Notes under the pieces: generated by a model | The model's database searches: none | What the model was told of the DNA's origin: nothing | What the model saw: the letters and a program-made list of their open reading frames with translations, nothing else | NCBI RefSeq assembly: GCF_046546515.1 | Contig: NZ_JBKHKJ010000002.1 | Coordinates: 124,001 to 188,000, forward strand | Direction of reading: 5' to 3' | Source: Parasediminibacterium sp046546515 | Lineage (GTDB): Bacteria > Bacteroidota > Bacteroidia > Chitinophagales > Chitinophagaceae | DNA: 64,000 nucleotides | Translations under genes and position numbers: made by a program | Shown here: piece after piece, positions 42,280 to 51,410 of the stretch | Layout: each line of letters begins with the position of its first letter | Numbering within the stretch: position 1 is the first letter of the stretch

Positions 42280-44874
42280 ATGGGCTTTTTTGATTTTTTA
42301 AAGAAGGCAGCACAAACAATACCACCTATTTTTTCTAGTACAGTGGCTGAAGAAATTATTGAGCAGGCTTATCGTGATTATAAGGACCAAAATATTAATT
42401 ATTGGGACATTAAACCACATACATCTACTGCATTTACAGAAGGTTTATTAAAACTAAACGATAAACAAAAAGTAGCGTTTATTTTAGAAGCAGTAAAGCA
42501 GTGTCACAAGCTTAATAGCAATAGAACTAGTTGGAGTTCTCAGGATAAAAATTGGGTCATATATAATATTTGGAATGCTTATATGCAGCATTTGCTCCGA
42601 ACCAAAATATTGATGGATGACGATGACATTACTACAATATTAGAAGCATTTGATAATTACAGCCTATACAGCTCTAAAAACGTATTACATTGGCCAGTTA
42701 CACTTTTAATCACACAGATTGAGAGGCAGTGCAAGCAAGAACCCGCATCACCGATACTTATTAAAATATTGAACAATTTTAAAGAAGTAGTAAGGAAAAG
42801 TGGCAACAATTACAACCTAAAAGATACCATTAAGGTAATTGAAAAAATTGACAATATTATTTTCATTGCTTCTAACAATGAAACCACGGTGAAACCAACT
42901 TGGTTTATGGGTGATGACCCATTTGCTACTTATGCAAATGAGTACATTAAACAAATGCCTGAAGCCAAACAACAATTATGGTTTACATTAATGTTGCATA
43001 GTCAACGTGGCTCGGGCAGTAGCCCATCTGCAAAATTTTTGAATGAAACCCGACAAGCAGTAAAGGATTTGGGTGACGAAGCGTTTAAGCTACAAATGAA
43101 TGAGTGGTTTCATTTTATTACTGCCTTGAAAGAAGAAATTACTGAACATGTAAATGTATATAATGGCAGGGAATATCGCCATCATTCTTCCCATTTTTTA
43201 GCATCCCCTAATATTGATATGATCAAGGGTTTTGTATGGATGTGCACCCCTTTCCACAATAAAACTACTTTACTGCATATTGCTCAATTAGCAGAGCGAT
43301 GTTTTAGGAAAATACCAGGAAAAGGACCGGCAGCCGCTGCAATAGGGAATGCATGTATTTATGTGCTCGCCAATGTAAAAGGGCTAGATGGTGTTGGTCA
43401 TCTATCAAGGTTAAGATTACGAATAAAACAAAATACAACCCAAGCCCTGATAGAGAAATACCTCAACAAAGCAGCAGCAGAACAAGGAGTAAGTATTCAC
43501 GAAATAGAAGATTTGGCAGTAGATGACTACGGCCTAACAAATGCGGAGCGAAGTTGGGATTTTGATGGTTATACTGCCACATTACGCATAACCGGTTCTA
43601 ACAAAACTACATTTAGTTGGTATAAGCCCGATGGTAGCTTGCAGAAAGCAGTACCAAGCTTTGTAAAAGAAAAACATGCCACTAAACTAAAAAAAGTAAA
43701 AGAACTTATTAAGCAGGTAGAACTTACTGTTTCCGCACAGAGAGATCGCATAGATCGCATGTTAAAAATAGACAGGACATTTACTTGGCAACAGTTTACA
43801 ACCTTATATTTTAATCATGGGCTAATGCGCTATTTAACCAATAAGCTTATTTGGTCTTTTGAACAAGATGGGCAAAAGCAAGCTATTATTTTTTTAAATG
43901 AGAAATGGGTTCATCCACAAGGAGAATTAATGTTTGCGCCCAATGATAGTACTATTGTCAAATTATGGCATCCTGTATTTGAACCTATTGCTAATATACA
44001 AGCATGGCGAACCTTTTTGATAGAACAACAAATAATACAGCCTATAAAACAGGCGTTTAGGGAAGTATATTTACTAACTGATGCAGAAATCAATACCCGC
44101 ACCTATAGCAATAGGATGGCGGCACATATTTTAAAACAACATCAGTTTAATTCCTTAGCCAAGTTGAGAGGTTGGAAGTATAGCTTAATGGGCGCTTATG
44201 ACGATGGCAGGAGTAATGAATCTGCCAGTTTAATCCTGCCAGAAGTTAGCTTACGTGCAGAATATTGGATAAACGAAATAAATGCAGACGATGCTTTTAA
44301 TGAAACAGGTATATGGCTATATATATCTACAGACCAAGTTAGGTTTGTAAATACAAGCACAAATGAAGTGGTTGCACTTATTGATGTGCCTCCACTTGTA
44401 CTGAGTGAAGTGATGCGTGACGTAGATCTTTTTGTAGGGGTAGCAAGTGTAGGTAACGACCCAGCATGGCGAGACAATGGAGGTTTGCCTGCATATAGGG
44501 ATTATTGGCAATCATATTCTTTTGGCGAACTAACCGAAGTCGCAAAAACGAGAAAGACTATCCTTGAGAGGTTGGTACCTCGACTAAAGATTGCTTCTGT
44601 GTGTAGTATACAGGATAAATTTTTAGTTGTTAAAGGGAAATTAAGAACTTATAAAATACATATTGGTAGTACCAATATATTAATGGAGCCCAATGATCAA
44701 TACTTGTGCATTGTTCCAGATCGTTCATCTGCTGGTACCGCAACACCTAATAATGTTTTTCTTCCATTTGAGGGGGATAACGGCATTTCACTCATTATTA
44801 GTAAAGCATTATTATTAGCTGCAGATGACGCAATTACAGACACATCCATAACTTCACAGATAAAACGGAAATGA
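42280..44874 (+). CDS. DUF4132-family large protein
   Basis: The 864-residue protein has an N-terminal helical half (1-400) of unknown type. A region I recognise as DUF4132-like follows at about 425-640 (SWDFDGYTATLRITGSNKT, RIDRMLKIDRTFTWQQF, YFNHGLMRYLTNKLIWSF). The typical tail lies at about 760-853 (ILERLVPRLKIASVCSIQDKFLVVKGKLRTYKIHIGS, VFLPFEGDNGISLIISKALLLAADD). DUF4132 is best known next to WGR/MolR-type genes and has no settled function. Cysteines at 75, 151, 322, 341, 359, 775 and 810 are scattered and no E2- or E3-like motif stands out. The gene is 12 nt downstream of the Gly-Gly protein and overlaps the E1 gene by ATGA. Confidence 0.8.
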   Translation: MGFFDFLKKAAQTIPPIFSSTVAEEIIEQAYRDYKDQNINYWDIKPHTSTAFTEGLLKLNDKQKVAFILEAVKQCHKLNSNRTSWSSQDKNWVIYNIWNAYMQHLLRTKILMDDDDITTILEAFDNYSLYSSKNVLHWPVTLLITQIERQCKQEPASPILIKILNNFKEVVRKSGNNYNLKDTIKVIEKIDNIIFIASNNETTVKPTWFMGDDPFATYANEYIKQMPEAKQQLWFTLMLHSQRGSGSSPSAKFLNETRQAVKDLGDEAFKLQMNEWFHFITALKEEITEHVNVYNGREYRHHSSHFLASPNIDMIKGFVWMCTPFHNKTTLLHIAQLAERCFRKIPGKGPAAAAIGNACIYVLANVKGLDGVGHLSRLRLRIKQNTTQALIEKYLNKAAAEQGVSIHEIEDLAVDDYGLTNAERSWDFDGYTATLRITGSNKTTFSWYKPDGSLQKAVPSFVKEKHATKLKKVKELIKQVELTVSAQRDRIDRMLKIDRTFTWQQFTTLYFNHGLMRYLTNKLIWSFEQDGQKQAIIFLNEKWVHPQGELMFAPNDSTIVKLWHPVFEPIANIQAWRTFLIEQQIIQPIKQAFREVYLLTDAEINTRTYSNRMAAHILKQHQFNSLAKLRGWKYSLMGAYDDGRSNESASLILPEVSLRAEYWINEINADDAFNETGIWLYISTDQVRFVNTSTNEVVALIDVPPLVLSEVMRDVDLFVGVASVGNDPAWRDNGGLPAYRDYWQSYSFGELTEVAKTRKTILERLVPRLKIASVCSIQDKFLVVKGKLRTYKIHIGSTNILMEPNDQYLCIVPDRSSAGTATPNNVFLPFEGDNGISLIISKALLLAADDAITDTSITSQIKRK

Positions 44875-45581
44875 TTGATACAGCTAGATATTTGTCGCAA
44901 ATAGTAGTGCCTAATGTAGGTAGCAAAGGACAGCAGGCAATACAGCAAGCGAAAATATTAGTTGTAGGTGCAGGAGGTTTGGGCTGTCCGGTAATTACTT
45001 ATCTTACAGCTATGGGCATTGGCATAATTGGCATTGTAGATGACGATATTGTAAGAATAGGGAATCTACATCGACAGGTTTTATATTCGGAAGTGCAAGT
45101 AGGGCAATTAAAGGTATTTGCAGCAAAAGAAAAATTAAATGCACAAAATGCAACTGTGAACATTTTACCTTTTAATACGCGGCTCACCCAAGAAAATGCC
45201 GCAGCCTTGATTGAGCCATTTGACATAATAATTGACTGCACTGATAACACTCCCACTCGGTATATAATAGATGAGGTTACGTACAATTTACAGAAGCCTT
45301 GGGTATATGCGGCTGTATTACAACAAGAAGGGCAAGTCGCCGTATTTAACTACCAAAACGGTCTAAGATACAGCCATGTATTTGCGGATGAAAGCGTTTT
45401 TGCTAAACAAGATAATTGTGCTATTGCTGGAATCATGGGGTATACTACAGGTATTGTAGGCTGCTTACAAGTAAATGAAACCATTAAAATAATATTAGGA
45501 AGTAATAATACGCTTAATGGCTTTGTATTATCTATTGACTTGCAAACGCTAGTGATGCGTAAATGGAAGATTAAACATTAA
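44871..45581 (+). CDS. E1-like ThiF/MoeB/HesA-family adenylyltransferase
   Basis: The 236-residue protein has the E1 adenylation fold: the ATP-binding loop VVGAGGLGCP at 31-40, VDDDIVRIGNLHRQVLY with Asp58 and Arg68, Lys81 in GQLK and IDCTDN at 121-126. Such enzymes adenylate the C-terminal glycine of a ubiquitin-like carrier. The zinc-binding CxxC pairs of ThiF/MoeB are missing; one cysteine (Cys183 in DNCAIAG) lies where some family members have a catalytic cysteine. There is no rhodanese or E2 fusion. It overlaps the DUF4132 gene by ATGA. Its likely carrier is the Gly-Gly protein encoded first in the operon. Confidence 0.9.
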   Translation: MIDTARYLSQIVVPNVGSKGQQAIQQAKILVVGAGGLGCPVITYLTAMGIGIIGIVDDDIVRIGNLHRQVLYSEVQVGQLKVFAAKEKLNAQNATVNILPFNTRLTQENAAALIEPFDIIIDCTDNTPTRYIIDEVTYNLQKPWVYAAVLQQEGQVAVFNYQNGLRYSHVFADESVFAKQDNCAIAGIMGYTTGIVGCLQVNETIKIILGSNNTLNGFVLSIDLQTLVMRKWKIKH

Positions 45582-45725
45582 GTTAAGAATTGCCTCAGCT
45601 AGCGCACGTTACAAAAAAATGATGCTACCGCACGTCTTTAACGTAAGGGTTCGCTTAGGTCATTTACAAATTGCAGGAGGGCTAAAAATCAAAGGCTTTA
45701 CAAAGTCTCGCTGTCCCTCCTGTCT

Positions 45726-45781
45726 CCCATCATGGGGGCATTTTGGGCTACTCATGGGGGAAATATGCCCCCATATAGGAT
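45726..45781. repeat. GGGGGCAT/CCCCCATATAGGAT palindromic intergenic repeat, copy 3
   Basis: ATCATGGGGGCATTTTGGGC is followed by CATGGGGGAAATATGCCCCC and ATATAGGATTTTGC. It belongs to the family at 4591-4648 and 29279-29332. The gap 45582-46797 has no gene. Confidence 0.65.
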
Positions 45782-45823
45782 TTTGCTTTTTTATTATCGC
45801 TCCATCAATGCTAATTTTAGGGT

Positions 45824-46006
45824 TAATGGACAAAATAGTTGGTAAAATTCCCTGTAATTGAAGCTATAACTGTGTTATAGGCAATTAAAGCCTTTCAGGT
45901 AAAATATTGAGTACTAAAACTCCATGTGAAATGCAATGTAGGCAAGGGTTTTATGAGTTTTTTTAAGGCATTGGAACTCGGAAAGTATCAACTATTTTGT
46001 CCATTA
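45824..46006. mobile_element. Inverted-repeat element, MITE-like
   Basis: TAATGGACAAAATAGTTG (45824-45841) and CAACTATTTTGTCCATTA (45989-46006) are a perfect 18-bp inverted pair across a 147-bp non-coding centre. No second copy occurs in the window and no clear target duplication is seen. Confidence 0.55.
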
Positions 46007-46115
46007 CGCCTAATTTTACAATAAACCAGCCTTGCCCTAGTGTAGGAATTGACCATTAAATAGTTTCTAATAGATTGGTCAAACGAGGCATTTATTATAA
46101 AGCAACTTGTTTTTT

Positions 46116-46196
46116 GTCGGGGGGTAGCTCCCCCTCGCCTTTTCCTGCTCCCTCTCCCCTTGGAGAGGGCTGGGGTGAGGTCGGGGTTGGGGGTGC
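46116..46196. repeat. GGAGAGGGCTGGGGTGAGGTCGGGG intergenic repeat
   Basis: TGTCGGGGGGTAGCTCCCCC and CTCTCCCCTTGGAGAGGGCT are followed by GTGAGGTCGGGGTTGGGGGT. The same pieces occur at 15515-15582. The CTCTCCCCTTGGAGAG part is a palindrome. Confidence 0.6.
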
Positions 46197-46266
46197 AGGT
46201 CTAACCCCGTTGCTTAGCCAAGTGTGGTTATTTTTAACATCGAAATTAAAAAGTTATAATATGTTA

Positions 46267-46365
46267 TTTTTACGCAAAAAGTAAGCAGAAAGTATGCACC
46301 TTTTATGCATAAAGTAAGCACAAAATACGCAAAAAGTAAGCATAAAATACGCACCAAATACGCAT
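46267..46365 (+). repeat. 11-nt periodic degenerate array, locus D
   Basis: Nine 11-nt units run in phase: TTTTTACGCAA, AAAGTAAGCAG, AAAGTATGCAC, CTTTTATGCAT, AAAGTAAGCAC, AAAATACGCAA, AAAGTAAGCAT, AAAATACGCAC, CAAATACGCAT. The anchor CTGATTTTCAATGAGTTA (46385-46402) and the tail CCTAAAAATTAAAATCCGGG follow. Confidence 0.85.
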
Positions 46366-46620
46366 ACTTAAAAACACAAAAACACTGATTTTCAATGAGT
46401 TATATGCCAGGAAGGCCTAAAAATTAAAATCCGGGTAAAAATGCCATGCCAAATAAAGGGGGCAATGCCCCAAAAAGGGTGAAAAAAGTTGTCCACTTTA
46501 TTTCTAATAGGGCGGGCTCAAAAAAAGCAGCCTACTTTCACACCGCACCCTAAAAACATGGTTCATAAAAAAGGATATAATGCTAGTTTCATGAAAGTGC
46601 ATCTGTTTCCATACCATCAA

Positions 46621-46659
46621 TTTTCCTAGTGGTTAGTGTTCCATTAACCACTAGGAAAA
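46621..46659. promoter_or_regulatory. Perfect 15-bp palindrome upstream of the hybrid sensor gene
   Basis: TTTTCCTAGTGGTTA and TAACCACTAGGAAAA pair perfectly around GTGTTCCAT, ending 138 nt before the ATG at 46798. Neither side has a good T run, so it is more like an operator or hairpin than a terminator. No second copy was seen. Confidence 0.4.
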
Positions 46660-46797
46660 GGTATTTTAAATTTTATAAAATGTTAAATTAAGGGTTAGCT
46701 TTGTGAAGGATAAGCGCTATATGCAATAAATGAAACGGGAAGTGCCAAGCGGTAAATACACGCCCGATTTTTATATAAGAAATTTATCTTGGGCACA

Positions 46798-49700
46798 ATG
46801 CACAAATGGTTAACGATTGCTTTTATTATCTTCTTTTTTGTACAGCCTGTACATACAATTGCGCAGCCTCAATGCAATATCAAGCATTTTTCTACAGCTA
46901 ATGGCCTTTCAGACAATAGGGTCATGTACATCATTAAAGACCATGAAGGGTTTATGTGGATGGGTACTTGGGCGGGCATTAACAGGTTTGATGGGCAAAA
47001 CTTTACAACTTTCAAATCTTATCCCGGCGACCAATCTGAATTAAAAAGCAACCGAATAGATTTCATTGTGGAAGATAAGCTAGGGTTTCTTTGGTTAAAA
47101 GCATATGACAAGCAAGTTTATCGGTTTGATAAGAAAACAGGGGTTTTCCTCTCTGTTTCCAAGCGGATGCAAACCGAAAATGGTGGGGATGGCAGCGTGG
47201 AAAAGATAATGCCGCTTCAAAACAATGAAATGGCCATAACCACTAAAAAGCAAGGGTTTTATTTGGTTGCTGCCCTCCAATCAGATAGCTTGGTTTGCAA
47301 GCGTTTCTCAAAAGCGGAAAGAGGTGAGCGGAAACTGCCGTCGGATAGTATTACATGTTTTTTTCAGGACAGCTACGCTAGGTTGTGGTTGGCTACCAAC
47401 CTTGGGCTTAGTTGTTTTAAACGAGGTGAAAATGGCGAATATGAAAAAGTAAGCATTTTAAACACGCTGCAAAATGCAGGTGTAACTTGCATCAATGAAA
47501 GTGCAGGTATTATATGGTTTGGCACAAAGGATGGCAAATTGATAAGCCTTGATAAAGCTTCTGGAAAAATTGCCTCATACAATGCTAGCAATTCACAAAT
47601 AAATGCACTAAAAGGCTCTGCAAACAATAAGGATTTATACCTTTCTACCGCTGCGGGTGAAGTGATAACCTATACTTATGCTACCTCAAAACTCTTTACA
47701 ATTGGGGTTTTGCCAGGTATAGAATTGCTGTCTATTTACGAAGATCATCGTGGGATGCTTTGGGTTGAACCTAAAAAGGAAGGCGTGGTTTTATTTAATC
47801 CACAACAGAAAACGGTTAAACATTTCATACAGCACAATTATTCTTACTACCTGCAAGAGGACGAGAAATACCATGTTTTTGAAGATTCCAAAGGAATGGT
47901 ATGGGTAAATATGAAAGGCTGCGGGTTTGGGTATTATGATGTAGCAAATGCTACATTCAAATCATTCTTCAACGAGCAAGATTCTTCTGAAAAGAAGTTT
48001 TCTAATATGGTGGTTGGAGATTATTTCGACCCTGATGGCATATTGTGGCTTGCGAGCGACGAGGGTGGGCTCGAAAAAATTGTGTTCCCTTCCAACCACT
48101 TTAACCATGCAAAACTAACAGCAAAAGCTACCCGCAAAGCAGAAAATGAAGTGAGGGGGCTTTATTCCGATAAAGAAGGCCGGGTATGGATTACAGTAAA
48201 GTCGAAGGAAATTTATTTGTTAGAGAATGGCAGCATCAAGCGGTGGCCGCTTTTAGAGAACCTGCTTCCAAAGGTGGGTGATGGAGGGGTATATGCAATA
48301 GGTGGGGTGTACACAGTAGGGGGTGTATATGCTATTTTAGAAGACAGAAAAGGTAATATTTGGTTTGGCACAAAAGGGGCAGGCCTTTTTAAAGCTACAC
48401 CTTTAGATGCAAAAAAAACAAATTATCAAATTACGCATTTTGTGGCCGATGCCAAGAACCCTTATGCTATCAGTAGCAATTTGATTTATTCCTTGCTGGA
48501 AGATAAACTAGGCAGGATTTGGGTAGGTACTTATGGGGGTGGGGTAAATTTGATTGATGAGGAAGGGGCAGGGGTTAAATTTTATAACAGAGAGAATGTA
48601 TTTAAAAAATACCCAGTAAATGCCTGTGGCAGGGTAAGGCGCTTGGCTTGTGACAATGTTGGCCGTATTTGGATAGGCACTACCGAAGGCTTGCTTTTAT
48701 TCGACCCTATGCAGCCAAATTTTTTTAATTCGCCCTTTGTGCGTTACAATAAAATACCGGGTAAAAAAGAAAGCCTAGGGGGCAACGATATTCAATTTAT
48801 TTACAAAGACCACAAAAATACCATGTGGGTGCTTACTTCCTCTGGTGGCTTGAACAAGGCCGTCATAAACAACCCTATGCAATCGCTTAGTTTTATAAAC
48901 TATTCCGTAAAAGATGGCTTGCCCAGCGATTATTTATTAAGCTGCATAGAGGATAGCAAAGGGTTCCTTTGGATTGCTACTTTAAATGGGCTTGCACGTT
49001 TTAACCTTGCTACGGGTATATTCAGGAACTTTGATGCCGATGTATTGCCAGACGTTAATTTTTCTGAAGCTTCTTGCACTGCCACCCAGGCGGGTGAGTT
49101 TATTTTTGGCACAACAACTGGTTATTTGCAGTTTAACCCACTTACCATTGTTGACCATAAGATTAATGCCAACATTGCTCTTACAAACCTCCAGATAAAC
49201 AACCAGGATGTATTTCCCGGAGAGCAGTCTTCCCCTTTGCGTTATTCAGTGAACAATACCGATAAAATTACCTTGCATTATAATGAAAATGTGGTTAGTA
49301 TCGACTATGCAGTGCTAGATTATCGTTCTGAAGTTAAAGAGTCATATTCTTTTCGTTTAATTGGGCTTGATTCGGCATGGAGAAACAACAAAGCCCAAAG
49401 AAGGGCTACTTACACCAACCTTTCACCAGGAGATTATACCTTTCAGGTAAGAGCTGATAATGGCGAAGTGTATAGCAATGCGCCTGTAAAGTCTATTGCC
49501 ATAATCATATTGCCACCCCCGTGGAAAACATGGTGGGCTTACCTTATTTATGCTGCATTGTCTATCATTGTGTTAGGGGCAATCAGGAAATATGCGCTTG
49601 ACATGTTGAAGCTAAGGCAACGGATTATTATTGACCAAAAGCTAGCTGATGTGCGATTGGCTTTTTTTACGAATATATCACACGAATTGCGCACGCCGCT

Positions 49701-51237
49701 TACATTAATATTGAACCCGCTGGAAGAAATATCAAAAAAGGAAAGTTTATCTTATCAGGGAAGCCAAAACTTAAACTTGGTGCGGAAAAATGCCCAACGG
49801 ATGAAGCGGTTTATTAACCAGCTTTTGGATTTGCGGAAAATAGAAAGCGGGAAATCTACTTTAACACTAAGTAATGTAGAGTTGGTTGCTTTTGTAAAAA
49901 GGGTAGCTACTTATTTTGCTGAAGTAGCTGAAAGGAAACAAATCACTTTGAAGGTAGAACCGCAGGACAGGCAGCTATTTGCATGGATAGATGCAGAAAA
50001 AATGGACATTGTTATTTATAATATCTTGGGCAATGCATTCAAGTTTACCCCTAACGGGAAAAATATTTATGTTAAAATAAGATATATAGAGGCGAATGCT
50101 GCTGTAATAATAGAAATAATTGATGAGGGCGTAGGGGTGGCCGCCAATGAATTGAGTGATATTTTTAATTTGTATTATGAAGGGCAGCACAAAGAAAGCA
50201 ATGGTTTAAAAGGCACAGGTATAGGGCTGGCACTTTCAAAAGAGATAGTACAATTGCACCATGGAACAATTTCTGCTAAAAATAATATTAGTAATAGTGC
50301 TGGGTTGGCAGTGAAAATTGAACTCAAGCAAGGGAAAGCACATTTTGAAAAGGATAAGGTAAACTTCATGGATACCATCCCCGAATTTGAAAAAGCTGTG
50401 TTTAGTGGGCAGCTTCAGGAAAATAGCAATAGCGAAGGTAGCGACCTAGAAAATAAAGATTTGCCATTGCTGTTGCTTGTGGAAGACAATTCAGACCTGC
50501 GGTCATTCCTGAAAATACAATTGGGTAGTAATTATAGGGTAGAAGCGGCAGAAAATGGCCTGGAAGGCCTGGAAAAAGCATTGGCATTGTTGCCCGATGT
50601 CGTTTTAAGTGATGTGATGATGCCAGTGATGGACGGCATTCAAATGCTGGATAGGCTAAAGAATAACCCTGCTACCAGCCATATACCTGTTGTTTTGTTA
50701 TCTGCCAAGTTTTCTGTAGAAAGTCAAATTGAAGGGCTGAACTATGGTGCAGACCATTATATTGCCAAGCCCTTTCAAAATGAGTATTTAATTGCTTCGT
50801 TGAACAACCTGATATTACAGCGCAAAAGATTGTTCGAGTCGATCTTAAAAGGGAAAAAGGAAATAGATATTAGTCCATCATCTATCACTATTACTTCCAA
50901 TGATGAACAATTCCTTCAAAAAGTAATCGGTATTGTAGAAGAGAAGATGGCTGATACCCAGTTTAACATAGATGTAGTTGCTGACTCGATGAATATGAGC
51001 CGCTCACCATTTTATAAGAAATTAAAAAGCCTCAGCGGCCTTAGCCCAGTAGAATTTGTAAAAGAAATAAGGCTGAAGCGCAGCCTCCAATATTTAGATG
51101 CGGGCGAGCATAACATAGCCACCATTACCTACGAGGTTGGTTTCAATAGTACAAAGTACTTTAGCACTTGTTTCAAACAACGCTTTGGTCAAAGCCCATC
51201 AGATTATATTAAAGCGAATAACAAAGCTGTTTCTTAG
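46798..51237 (+). CDS. Hybrid two-component system: sensor kinase/response regulator/AraC regulator in one protein
   Basis: From the ATG at 46798 the protein has 1479 residues (a TTG three codons upstream is possible). A signal peptide (WLTIAFIIFFFVQPVHTIAQ) leads to a periplasmic sensor of two-blade-propeller repeats (GLSDNRVMYIIKDHEGFMWMGT and many more) and a Y_Y_Y domain (SYSFRLIGLDSAWRNN, GDYTFQVRADN). After a membrane helix (WWAYLIYAALSIIVLGAI) come HisKA with ISHELRTPLTLIL, HATPase (GTGIGLALSKEIV), a receiver domain (LLLVEDNSDLR, DVVLSDVMMPVMDG) and a C-terminal AraC helix-turn-helix. Such proteins usually sense glycans and control nearby utilization genes, but no such cluster lies here. 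In-frame repeats GGVYAI-GGVYTV-GGVYAI occur at 48283-48336. Confidence 0.95.
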   Translation: MHKWLTIAFIIFFFVQPVHTIAQPQCNIKHFSTANGLSDNRVMYIIKDHEGFMWMGTWAGINRFDGQNFTTFKSYPGDQSELKSNRIDFIVEDKLGFLWLKAYDKQVYRFDKKTGVFLSVSKRMQTENGGDGSVEKIMPLQNNEMAITTKKQGFYLVAALQSDSLVCKRFSKAERGERKLPSDSITCFFQDSYARLWLATNLGLSCFKRGENGEYEKVSILNTLQNAGVTCINESAGIIWFGTKDGKLISLDKASGKIASYNASNSQINALKGSANNKDLYLSTAAGEVITYTYATSKLFTIGVLPGIELLSIYEDHRGMLWVEPKKEGVVLFNPQQKTVKHFIQHNYSYYLQEDEKYHVFEDSKGMVWVNMKGCGFGYYDVANATFKSFFNEQDSSEKKFSNMVVGDYFDPDGILWLASDEGGLEKIVFPSNHFNHAKLTAKATRKAENEVRGLYSDKEGRVWITVKSKEIYLLENGSIKRWPLLENLLPKVGDGGVYAIGGVYTVGGVYAILEDRKGNIWFGTKGAGLFKATPLDAKKTNYQITHFVADAKNPYAISSNLIYSLLEDKLGRIWVGTYGGGVNLIDEEGAGVKFYNRENVFKKYPVNACGRVRRLACDNVGRIWIGTTEGLLLFDPMQPNFFNSPFVRYNKIPGKKESLGGNDIQFIYKDHKNTMWVLTSSGGLNKAVINNPMQSLSFINYSVKDGLPSDYLLSCIEDSKGFLWIATLNGLARFNLATGIFRNFDADVLPDVNFSEASCTATQAGEFIFGTTTGYLQFNPLTIVDHKINANIALTNLQINNQDVFPGEQSSPLRYSVNNTDKITLHYNENVVSIDYAVLDYRSEVKESYSFRLIGLDSAWRNNKAQRRATYTNLSPGDYTFQVRADNGEVYSNAPVKSIAIIILPPPWKTWWAYLIYAALSIIVLGAIRKYALDMLKLRQRIIIDQKLADVRLAFFTNISHELRTPLTLILNPLEEISKKESLSYQGSQNLNLVRKNAQRMKRFINQLLDLRKIESGKSTLTLSNVELVAFVKRVATYFAEVAERKQITLKVEPQDRQLFAWIDAEKMDIVIYNILGNAFKFTPNGKNIYVKIRYIEANAAVIIEIIDEGVGVAANELSDIFNLYYEGQHKESNGLKGTGIGLALSKEIVQLHHGTISAKNNISNSAGLAVKIELKQGKAHFEKDKVNFMDTIPEFEKAVFSGQLQENSNSEGSDLENKDLPLLLLVEDNSDLRSFLKIQLGSNYRVEAAENGLEGLEKALALLPDVVLSDVMMPVMDGIQMLDRLKNNPATSHIPVVLLSAKFSVESQIEGLNYGADHYIAKPFQNEYLIASLNNLILQRKRLFESILKGKKEIDISPSSITITSNDEQFLQKVIGIVEEKMADTQFNIDVVADSMNMSRSPFYKKLKSLSGLSPVEFVKEIRLKRSLQYLDAGEHNIATITYEVGFNSTKYFSTCFKQRFGQSPSDYIKANNKAVS

Positions 51238-51410
51238 TTATGTGCAGACGCTTTCATCAATCTTAGCTCGTCAGCCGCACCCCTGCTTGTGCCTTACAAA
51301 AAAGGCTTTAAAAGAATAAAATAACCTATGTCCCCCTCTCTTTTTTCTTTATATTTAGGCTATATGCCTACTGTGGTGGCGAGTGGGAAGAATTAAATTA
51401 ATATATAACA

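Noticed and set aside
46267..46365. The 11-nt arrays as CRISPR arrays
   Set aside because: The units are far shorter than CRISPR repeats, there is no alternation of a conserved repeat with unique spacers, and no cas gene is present.
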